From Cucumis sativus (Eukaryota > Streptophyta > Magnoliopsida > Cucurbitales > Cucurbitaceae): a stretch of 64,000 nucleotides of DNA. Of this stretch, positions 50,804-61,299 are shown one piece after another (the first letter of the stretch is position 1; each line of letters opens with the position of its first letter). The notes beneath the pieces are model-generated. The model ran no database searches and was not told the DNA's origin. It saw only the letters and a program-made list of their open reading frames with translations. A program made the translations under genes and the position numbers. The stretch spans positions 31,962,408-32,026,407 of the forward strand of contig NC_026657.2 in assembly GCF_000004075.3 (NCBI RefSeq), read 5' to 3'.

Positions 50804-51355
50804 ATGAAAATCGAAATGAAAATGAGTTCCTATACTTCTTCTTCTTCTTCTTCCCTCCAAGTTTTGCCTTCACCTTCATCTTCAACCTTAAGATTAGCCA
50901 TCAAATTCAAAGCCCTTTTGCAGACTCTCATTCTCTCTTTAGCTAGAGCGATCTCTCGAGCCAAAACAACGGCATTTCAATCAGCCAATACAGCTTTAAA
51001 AAGGAACAAGAAAAAGCTTTTGTATGGCTCCTTTAGACTTCACTACAATTGGTGTTCTGTTTCTTCTAATAAATATTCTCACGTGACTCCTGCGGTTCTC
51101 ACTTGCGACCACGGTATCGGCGGTGGCGGAGGCGGAGGCGATCAACTTGGTGGGTATTTGCAATGGCTTGAGGAGAGAGATGTTAATAAAAAGAGTAATC
51201 ATAATAGTAATGTTGAAGATGATCATGAAGATCAGAGTGTTAATGAGATTGATAAATTGGCTGAGATTTTTATTGCAAGATGTCATGAGAAATTCAAGCT
51301 TGAAAAACAAGAATCTTATAGGAGATTTCAAGACATGATGGCAAGAAGCTTTTGA
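50804..51355 (+). CDS. DUF761-containing protein (cotton-fibre / Avr9-Cf-9 elicited type)
   Basis: Single-exon protein of 183 aa, function unknown. The N-terminus is Ser-rich, then a hydrophobic/basic amphipathic stretch (LRLAIKFKALLQTLILSLARAI, about residues 29-50) that may be a membrane-associated helix, a Gly run (about 107-112) and an acidic linker. The C-terminus is the DUF761 signature: EIDKLAEIFIARCHEKF followed by KLEKQESYRRFQDMMARS (about residues 147-182). Members are often induced by stress or pathogens; nothing here shows the regulation. Starts at codons 1, 5 (50816) or 7 (50822) are possible, and the close TATA box favours codon 5 or 7, giving MKMSSYTSS or MSSYTSS. Confidence 0.85.
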   Translation: MKIEMKMSSYTSSSSSSLQVLPSPSSSTLRLAIKFKALLQTLILSLARAISRAKTTAFQSANTALKRNKKKLLYGSFRLHYNWCSVSSNKYSHVTPAVLTCDHGIGGGGGGGDQLGGYLQWLEERDVNKKSNHNSNVEDDHEDQSVNEIDKLAEIFIARCHEKFKLEKQESYRRFQDMMARSF

Positions 51356-51399
51356 GGGTTTTTTGTTTTTATTTCCATCTCTTTGATTGTTATCTGAAA

Positions 51400-54300
51400 A
51401 AAAAAAGGGATCGAATTGTAGAGGATGATATGAAACTAAAATCGTCATATAATCTCTTTCAATTTTTGTTTCATTTTCTTTTAGTCTTGTAAATTAGAAT
51501 AAACATGACAATTCGAAATAACATGTCAATTATAGTTAGAATTAAAAAGATATTAGTTTTACAATTTTTGCCATGTAATTTACTTGTTTTATTCTTATGT
51601 GTATAATGTGTCGTAAATGTGATTAGAATAATGATATCTTAACTCAAAAATACTTTAGAATAATAAATATTTTGGTTATGAAAATTAATTGTCATGTCAT
51701 TTTTTTAAATTTAAAATTGAAATAAATATGAAAAGAAAAAAATTGTCAAATACATTCACATTTGTTAAACTAATTCATCCAAATTTCCATCTTCAATCTC
51801 ATCTCATCTCACCGATAAAAAAGAATGGAGAAATTGTTACGAAAACTAATTAATTGCTATAGTTTTTCTTTTTATAAGAGCAATAAACGAGGAATAATGT
51901 GAACATACGACCATAGTTTTATATTTAATCACATGTGAGTTTAGAGATTTTGACTACGATATTATATCTTAACTAACTAAATTATATATGTTTAGTATTT
52001 TTAATAATGGAGAATTATATTATGTTTGATGATTTTTTTTATTACTTAAAAAATAATTTCTTCTGTGCATCCTTCTTCTAACATTAATTTTTTTTAAAAA
52101 ATAAATACTTGAATAAAGTATCCATAATTCGTACTTTTTGTTAATGATTTTTAGAAATAAGAAGAAGAAACTAAAAAAAAATTCCAATTTTTTGTAAATA
52201 AATTTAGAAATATTTTATAAAGGAAAATTAAAAGAAACTATACTTAAATACATCCTCTATATTAAAACATAAAAAAAAAAAAAATCAAAATCAAATGAGA
52301 ATATATATTACCAAACATGAGTTTGTGTATATAAATTATATATTTTAATGATATATTATTTTCTTAGTTATTATTATGAACATTTAAAATAGTTGACTGA
52401 ATCTACTAATTAGAATCGTTAAGATACCCTTTTTATTTAATTATATATTTCTAGGAGACTTTTTTTTAATAGATAAAATTTGAAATAATTTAACTATAAT
52501 TGTCTGTTTTAAAAATAAATTAGAAATTAAACCCATGTTGTTTTTAATAATTTTATAAAATTAATAATGACTTTCATGTTTAAGAAAATGTACCATAATA
52601 GATGCAATGTCTATCTGTTTTTGATTCCTTGGTATCAAGATGGTTGGCCAAGCCCCTCTCCCATTTTCCTTAACATTCAATTACAAGAGTTAGTCATAAA
52701 TATAATGAGAGCCTTTCCCTATAGTTTATTTGTTAAAAAATCTATTCTGGTGTCACAGTCGAATATGAATATCGAGGAAATATAATATTATAAATAAAAG
52801 AAATTAAAGAAAATAAATTCTCTCTCGTAACTTCAATTTATTTGAAATTTTAATCACGTGTGTCAAGACCTTTATTTATAGACAAGTGTCATATTCAGAC
52901 ACATGAACAATAAATGGAGTTGAACTAAGAGTTTAATCTTATTTATCAAAAAAGAAAAATGAATAGTAGAGAAAATTACGTATTAATTTTGAGATATATA
53001 TGTTAATATGGTTTAAGAAAATTGAATATTTTAGATCACACATCATCTCATTTGTTATGATCTTGATAATTGTAAAGTGGTTAAGGATTTTGTGTGTGTG
53101 TTTTAGATTGGGTTAATATTTCAAAAAGTAAGGGGTTTGGTAATATATTAATTAAACAAAAAAGTTATTTAATTATTTTTTGTTTTTTCCTCGACAAGTA
53201 TCATTTTCACATATGTTGTCAAATAAGAAAAACCATGTCATCAAAATCTCGGTTCGAAATTGGGTATATTTACGAGACTAAATATAGTCAAGGTGACTGA
53301 AAGAGATATAAAATCAGTACTAAAATGAGATTGTGAAATTACAAATCGAATCCAAAACTCTCGTATAAACACATTTCAACCTGCAAACAAACTCGACAAC
53401 CACTAAAAGTGGATTTGAAGTATATGCACGATCGAAATACAAAATCGACTTTATAGTGTCACTCTTATACATATTCAATCAGGATATGATCTACTTGAGA
53501 AATTTTCACAAAATAAATAAGAAAGAGTACGACCATAAGTCAACAACAAATGTCAAAAAAGGAAAAAAAGGAGTGGCCTACCTGCCTTGCAGATTGCCAA
53601 CCACAAAAGGAAAAAACTAATAAGAAGGAAAAAAGAAATAGAAGAAGTCGATGTGTTGATGATTTTGTTATTAAATTGATCCAAAAGAGTGCAAGTTGGT
53701 TAATCATAATTAAATTATATAATAATCTTTGGAATATGTAGATTTCTTGCTTCAAAAAACTTATGGTTTAAATAATTAGCCAATTTGACTTGGCCACATG
53801 GCCAATTCATATGATATCTAAATTTGTTCTTTTCTATGAAGCCTAACATGGTATAGACAAAACAATGGATATATTACATTTATTTCAAGAAGCAAAACTA
53901 AACCCAATTTGGCCTTCTCTCAATTGCCAATTATTTTGTTTTTTCTTCTACAAATTCTACTTTTTATTCTATTCAAAAGGAGAGAAAATTAGTTCTTTAC
54001 TTTTTCCATTAGAATAGATTAAAATATTTCAGATTTTTTAAAAAAATATATGTGTCAACACTACAAACATGTTATAGAATATAATTTTAAACAAAAGGTT
54101 GGATAATAAATTATATTAATCGATTGTAATTTGTTATGAATTATACGTTGAACTTGGGTTGTTGTTCCATCTTTGATACTTGATTAATTATCTATGTTGA
54201 ATGTGTAGACTTTGTTTAAGAGAGTTTTCTAATTGTTAAGATCTCGGGTGTAAAATTATATTTAAACTTTTCAAATGGAAAAAATTAAAATTTCTCTATC

Positions 54301-56340
54301 CATTGAGTTGTCACGTGGATTTCGAAAGTTTGAACTTGGTTAATCCTTCGACCTAACTATTGGACTTATTAATTGAACTTTGGGTCTCGTTAAGTTTTTG
54401 ACTAAAATTAAGTTTTTTTTGGCTTAATTGAACGTTAGCCTATATATTAACATAAGATTGAACAAATTATTTAATTTGATCAAACGACCACGATAAAAAC
54501 ATGTGACATTATAAACAAATTTCAATATTTTAGAACACAGTCAACTTTTAATTAATAGTAAATTTAATCATTTTAAAAATTATACATAATAAATTTTAAA
54601 AATGATGTAATAATTTGTGATTGTTCAACTTTTCATCACATTTGATCATTTATCTATGATGTCGTACCGAAGTGGTAATGATATATTTCAATACGTCAAT
54701 ATCATGATTCAGTTAATGATAAACACATCATATAGTCATAATTCAAAGTACATTGACATAATTGAATAAAACTCGTTTTTATCTTAAAATCAATATAGTT
54801 ACTTTTTGATGAAAAGCAAATATGAAATGTTGATGAATCATACACAATAAATTGATGAAGGAGCACATGATTTCATTTTCCCTTACCTAATCAAAAGCTC
54901 ACACTTTCTTCTTCTCTCTTCTTCCTTTTTTCCGTATCTAAATCTTCTTCCGATCAAAAAAGCCATAACCACTCTCAAATTTCTTATGTCACTTTCCAGC
55001 TTGTGTTGATCCAAATGAAAGGCCATATCATTGAAAGTTAACTAAAGGCTTAAAGCTGGCTTTTCTTTCCGTTGTTCATCTACATGAGAAAAAAAGGAGA
55101 ATGCTCTGAAGGTGTTTGAAGAAAGTTCTGAATGAAAGATTCTGTTTTATTTTATATATAACTCCACCGCCAGTGATTATAGGACCTCAATTTTAGGATC
55201 ACTTAATGGCTTTTTATGATCTTCACAATATTGTCTTTGTTTCTTTTTGTTTGTTTGTTATAAGATTGGAGGATTTTCTCTTTCTTTAGGGTGAAGATTT
55301 AGGTGTGTTTTGACCTCTTGTTAGAAGGACAATATCGAAGATTGTATTTGTCACTAAATTAGGTTAGTGTCGAACAAATTATCAAATTAATATTTTTTTT
55401 TTTTTGTTAAAGGGTTTTATAATTAGAGTTGACGAGAGCATACGAATGATCACTGATATTGAAAAAAATAAGAAAATAGAAACATGTAGCGAACACTTGA
55501 GAATTTTAAACAAAATGACATATGAATGAACCAACTTTATATAAATCGAAGTAAAAGTGATTCCAAATACCACATTATAGAAAAAAATTAAAACAAAATC
55601 GTTAAAGACTATATCTATACCTATAAAGTGCATGTTCTTTTTCTTCTTTTAAATGTAAGTCCTTGTTAAACATGTTTAGTATTTGATGCAACTATTTACT
55701 TAAACTATTTAAAAATTCCTATGAGCGATTATTGTTAAAAAAAAATGACCAGTTCTTCTAGCAACCAAATGTTTTAGTATTGGATAGTCGTCTAGTAAGT
55801 TAGTTGAAGTTGTATGGTGCAATCTATCTCGAATGATAAGAGAATAAAGCAAAAATATCCTTGAAAATAACAAAAAAAAAAAAAGAAAAGAAAAATAGTT
55901 GATTTTTAAATATAGCAAAATGAATAAAAATATAACAAGATTTTTCTTGCTAAGAAGACTCGTAGGAGTTACATAAAATACAACAAAATTTAAGCCAAAA
56001 TCAACTCAAAACATCAAATTTTACCAAATGTGAAAATAAAAATTTCTTCTCATTTTCAAAAGTTTAGTGTATGTAATAGTTAAATACATTAGTTATGGTT
56101 TTACTATGTTTTATTTTGGAAAATTTAGAAAATTTATATTTTACTTGAAATTTAGGTTTTTATTTTTATTTGAGAAGAAAATTGGTGAAAAATTAGAATA
56201 ATAAAAACAATTTGTTAAATTTTAATTCTAAGGTATTTTTTAGACAAAGCTTTTAACGATTTCCTTCCAAACTAACGGTAAAGTTATATATTTTAATTAA
56301 AAGGATATTTTATGAAAACTAAAAAGTGAAAAACCCATAA
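51400..56340. other. AT-rich intergenic region, no supported gene
   Basis: No gene supported. The part 54895-55160 is pyrimidine-rich (CTTCTTCTCTCTTCTTCC) with a few less AT-rich stretches and could be a transcribed leader or non-coding RNA, but no stable hairpin or ORF is visible. Open frames at 52567-52785, 53094-53300, 53540-53755, 55382-55633 and 55709-55918 are low complexity. Confidence 0.5.
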
Positions 56341-56458
56341 GCCGAAGAAGCCCTAACTAAGGACTGTGTTCGCTCCATTTTTCAAGCTTTCTTCAAAGAA
56401 GAGCTCACGGCTTTACTATCTCTTCAGCGCCAACAACGCTCCATAAACCTTCACCAAG

Positions 56459-59400
56459 ATGGAGGATTTGAAGAAGAGGAAGCTGGAGGAGACCGTCGGC
56501 AATGCCGAATTTTCTTCTCTCGAACATTTGCGAACTCTCCTCGAACCACTTCCCAAGCCTCAACTCGTCGATCTCCTTGCCAGACTGTGCGTCTCTTCTC
56601 CTTTCTGACTCTATTATATTAAACTACACTTTCATTTGCACTTCCTTCTTCTTATTTGTCTTCGTGAATTGAATACTCGTTATTAAACAGTTAAAGAAAC
56701 TTGAAATTTGTTTCTAGTTTGTTAGTTAGTTTTTCTTCATTGTAACTAATTATTAGCCTTTCTCGTATGTGTATAAATACCCTGAGTAAGTCATTAATAA
56801 AGATGAGAAACTCAATTATATTCTTCCACCCCTTTAATACTCGCGTTTTAGTTTCTTAGTTCTACTTCTTTTTCGGAACTGATCTTGCCTTCTGTTTACT
56901 AGGAAAAAAATGTTATTGTTTGAGATATGGGGTTCAAGAGAATTTGGTAAGCCTAGCGTTAAGTCATTTATGTGACTGTTGGATGACCTTTTCTAGGGTT
57001 TTGGGTTTTTAGTTCCCATTGTAACTGAATTTTGGAATTTTTTTGGTGAGTTGATGGATGGGGCATTCCCCAATGTAAACCCACCTGTAAACATCTCCCC
57101 AAGTTTTAAGACGGTCTTGGTTCTAATGCTGGAGTTAGTCTTTTCCGAAGACGTCCTTGTGCTCGACGAGGAATTCAATGTTACTGTTTGAGAGTTTGTT
57201 ATATTTCAGATATAATAAGACTTGCAGTTCTAACTGATAGAGATGTCATTGACTGTTTAGTTTCGATCTCATTACTTCGATGTCACCAAATAGCCTTGTT
57301 CTTAGCGTTTTTTTTAACCCTAACTGGGTTGTTCGGGTCCTTCACTCCTTGAATCATGCTTGTAGAGATCCCCCCTCCACCCCACATTAATCCCAATATG
57401 TTGGAGAGTCAACAGGGATTTTAAGGTTTTAAGTTTTCGTCTTGGAGCTTCAACCCATGACCTTGGAAGGTATCTCCAAGCATTTGAAGTCTTTACTATT
57501 AGACCCCAAATGGTTGTTTTTTTCTAAGAATTAGCACGGAATTTGGCCTTCTTACACGAACGTCAGTGAAGCCTCATTTCGTAGCCTTAAAGAAATAGTA
57601 TCTCTATTCCTTATGAGTTATGAGCAGATACGTTTTTTATATATTACAAAGCACATGAAGATGATGTGCTTCGTTTTGTCTAAGTGTGCCCTGTTGAGAT
57701 TTTGTTCATTTGAATTCTATTCGAATTAAATTTAATTCAACAGAAGCAATTTATCAAAGAACTCTCAAATAATTTATTAAAGAGTTACCCTAACATTTGA
57801 CACAGATGCGACATGTCAATTTTCGAAAAAGTAAGACAAAACACAGTGGAAACATGTTAATTTTTTTTTTAACAAGAAAAAGATAATCTTCCATGGATGC
57901 ATGGAGTTCTCTTGGCCAAGAATGAAGGCAAGAAACTATCACTCACATTGAATGAACGTCTTCTATGTTTCTACCGTGCATATGCCTCTAGATTATTTAC
58001 CGATCGAATAGTCTTTCTTGCAGTGTAAATATTTATTACCGAACTTCAAATTCTTCCATAAGGACAGAAGATCCCCAAACAGCGAAAGAAAACCCCACTT
58101 CTCAAATTGGAAAAAGAAAATCCCCTTCTCAAATTGCCACCTCACCTGCGTATTCAACAAATAAATATTTCATCAGAACTTATCTTCAAGTCTAACACCA
58201 AACAATATTTTTTTTTATATGAAAACTTATCTTTAATAAATTGCTTCCGACAAAATAATATCACATTGTTAATATTTCAAATCGAATTCAGATTTTACTT
58301 ATAAGTTCAATAATTATCCCAAATGAATTTTAACTCGAAACAATTTTGTTTGAAAAAAATCTTGTCTTTTATAGTTCTTGAAAAAAGAATCCTTTGAAAG
58401 TTACTTCCATTTCTAAAACTGTGGTAAGAATGATTTTTTGTGGGTATTACACAGTGGAAATCACGAGGGTGTTGCTTCAATTGTATGCTGTGTGATTGAC
58501 ATGGTGAATGTGTGTTTATTTGCGTTGCATGTTGAGGCATAAAGAGGGTCCCAGTATCCTTCCATTGCAGAAGAAATAAAAAGTGTTGCCAGTGCAGATC
58601 CTGTCAACCGAAAGCTTTTTGTTCGTGGCTTGGCTTGGAATACCACTTCAGAAACATTGTGTGCTGTGAGTGCAGTTGGTTGTTGCTTGTGTTTGCCTGT
58701 CATGTTTGTGATTGTTCTTTAGACTCCTATGTTTCTAGTCCCGAAACATTAAACCTTGGAATCCCTTTCTTTTTTCTTTTAGTAACATTTTTTCTCACAG
58801 GCTTCTGTCTCCTACAAAGAACAGTGTTCAGTTGCTTTTTTTCCTAATGAAGTTGTTATAATTATATCATGTTCAGGCATTTAGCGTGCATGGGGAAATT
58901 GAAGAAGGAGCTGTTATCTATGACAAAGCAACAGGGAAGTCCCGTGGATATGGTTTCATTACTTACAAGCACATGGAGTCAACTAAAGCTGCTTTAAAAG
59001 CGCCTAGCAAAATAATTGAGGTAAGCACTAAATCCCTTCCAAATGATGTGGAAATATTTTCCATTTTATAAGACAAATTTTTGGAGTTAAATGTGTGAGA
59101 AATAGTTGGGATGGACGATGGAGTGAAGCAGTTAGCATATCTTATTTGGATTAGGAATTATAAGGAATCATAAATCCTCCTTTTTCTAGAGTTCAGAGCT
59201 CCCTCCCCCGACCCAAAAAAAAAACCATCCTGTATCCTTTTGAGTGAGATTTATTTTGAGCGTTGCAGTTCTTCCCTTATCACTTTTGAGTAGGTTCATC
59301 ATCTCCAATCATTTTATTAATAGTTGGTTATTGTCGAGGAAAGTTTTGTTTATCCATCAATTTTAAAAAAATAGTTGGTCTCGTAGCCACCAAGGGCAGT

Positions 59401-61274
59401 CCCTTTGGTTGGGGCCCGTGGTCTCTCTTTTCTTTGAGTTTAGCAAATACCGGCCGGTAATTGAACCATGGACCTTTAGAATATATAGAATATATGGTAA
59501 TTGGTGTCTTATCCACTGCACTATGTTTGGATTGGCAAGACTTGCAGTCTCTCAATAAACCTACATGGAGGTTGAGTATGTGAATCAACAGGTTAGTATA
59601 ATAAGAAAAAAGCCTTGATGTCGGCAAAGTCTAGGCCTTGGGGCAGATGGAGAATTATAGGCTTGAGCAAAAATAGTATTTGGTATCATCATTTCTTTGT
59701 TTAATAGGACGATAGCTTTTGGCTTATGGAGGGGTATATTTTTTTTCATAATTTGTACTGAATCTAATTTTATAAAGATTGAAACTTAATAAGACTCCTA
59801 TATGCAAGTTGTATATCCTGTTTTTGACGAATAATTCATAACTTCAACAAAATTTATGCCTTTAAAGAAAGATATGAAGGGTAGTTGATTGATTGGCTAC
59901 CCATCTGCAAGCTAAGGATAGATAAGATGAACTTTTAATGGACGCAAGCATCTTTTTGTTCCACCATATTATAGATGCTGGCTTTTTCTAAGATGGTTCT
60001 AAGGGAATTCAAATATATGTATTTGATCAATACTTCATAATTCTAGGGTCGCATGGCTGTCTGCAATCTGGCATGTGAGGGTCTAAGTGGATCAAGTACA
60101 ACTCCAGATTTAGCTCAGAGAAAGCTGTACATTGGTGGTTTATCACCAGATATTACAAGTGAAGTATTGCTGAATTTCTTTGGAAGGTATGGTGACATAG
60201 AAGAAGGTTCAGTTGCCTATGATAAGGATACAAATGAATCACGGTTAGTAACATTTTTTGAAATTATTGTTACTTTACTTTCTCCATTGATGTCTTAATT
60301 TTCTTTTATCTTATTGGACTTACATATGCCGCACCTATAAATTTCTACTTCTTTGTGTGTAGAGGGTTTGGATTTGTTACCTATACCACCGCAGAGGCTG
60401 CAAAGAAGGCAATAGATGATCCAGACAAGACCTTTGGGGTGAGTGAGTAATGAGACTTGCTAATAGCTTTTTTGAAACAGATGGCTTAATTTTATTACAG
60501 AAGATTCCAATATTTTAATGCTTAGATATGTGGTAATTTATTTTCGAGCAAAAAAATAAAAATGTCCAGAATTGAAAGTTAGAATTGTTTGATTTTGAAC
60601 AGGTACAAAAATATCTGGTTTAGTTCAACTTATTTGCCGAGTATGTAAGAAGTCTTACATGACTTCTCTCATCAAGCACAAGCGATCTTTTAGATTAAGT
60701 GTAGAATTATGGAAGCATTTTTATCTTTAACTTTGGAAGTGGGAAAGGGGTAAGAAACAAAAACAATATTATAGAAGTATAAACGGAGGCTTTTTGTAAA
60801 TTATTAAAATGAAGAATGTTTTCACAAGCAAGAGCCATACTACAGCTGTTTAGTACAACTTGTCAAATTATTTTGAATGATTTTTAACCTTTGATGAATA
60901 TTATAATATATTAATGTGGTGAGTGGTTGCAGGGAAGGAACATCATTGTGAAGCTTGCAGATTCACACAGGAACAAGATGATGCAGGCACAAGTATCCCC
61001 AGCTATTCCTTCTATGCCATACCCAGTAGCCGCTGGATATCCTCAACCTGGGAAACCTCATGGCGGTGTTGCCCCTGTTGGCTATGCTTATCCTCAAGCT
61101 CTTGGATCATATCCTGCTTCGTATCCCAGTCCTACGACAGCGCATGCTTCATATGCAAGCCAACCCCAAATGCCATATCCCCATCAAGTGATTGGAAAGA
61201 AAGATGCTACTGGACTTCATCCCATCACACCTGCTGGAATGGGAGGCTATCCATATTATATGGCGAAACAATAG
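56459..61274 (+). CDS. Two-RRM hnRNP-like RNA-binding protein of the UBA2 (UBP1-associated) type
   Basis: Nuclear RNA-binding protein of 335 aa. Arabidopsis UBA2 proteins bind U-rich 3' UTRs with UBP1, stabilise mRNAs and act in ABA and wound responses. Six exons: 56459-56586, 58545-58665, 58877-59020, 60047-60243, 60363-60438, 60933-61274. Domains: N-terminal basic MEDLKKRKLEE and a helix PKPQLVDLLARL; RRM1 about 66-140 with RNP2 KLFVRGL and RNP1 RGYGFITY; RRM2 about 157-232 with RNP2 KLYIGGL and RNP1 RGFGFVTY; a Pro/Tyr/Gly-rich low-complexity tail ending GGYPYYMAKQ. The start is the first ATG after the GC-richer leader and begins with the MxxxKKRK typical of the family. The first intron is about 1.96 kb and includes a possible SINE. 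The exact paralogue is not resolved. Confidence 0.92.
57405..57515 (-). mobile_element. Possible tRNA-related SINE fragment in UBA2 intron 1
   Basis: Read on the minus strand, GGGGTCTAATAGTAAAGAC (57491-57509) resembles a pol III A box, and GGTCATGGGTTGAAGCTCC (57445-57463) a B box, about 45 nt apart. There is no clear tail or target-site duplication. Confidence 0.3.
59360..59530 (-). mobile_element. Probable tRNA-derived SINE in UBA2 intron 3
   Basis: On the minus strand, a tRNA-like head TAGTGCAGTGGATAAGACACC (from 59524) is followed about 35 nt later by CCATGGTTCAATTACCGG, which resembles B box GGTTCGANNCC. Then comes a unique body with GACCACGGGCCCCAACC and a T-run tail near 59367. The length of about 160 bp fits a plant SINE. 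No target-site duplication was confirmed. Confidence 0.45.
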
Positions 61275-61299
61275 CTATGGATGTGATCTATGGGAGGTG

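Noticed and set aside
54895..55160. Pyrimidine-rich block that could be a microRNA or TAS precursor
   Set aside because: No foldback with an extended stem and no known miRNA sequence could be found by eye.
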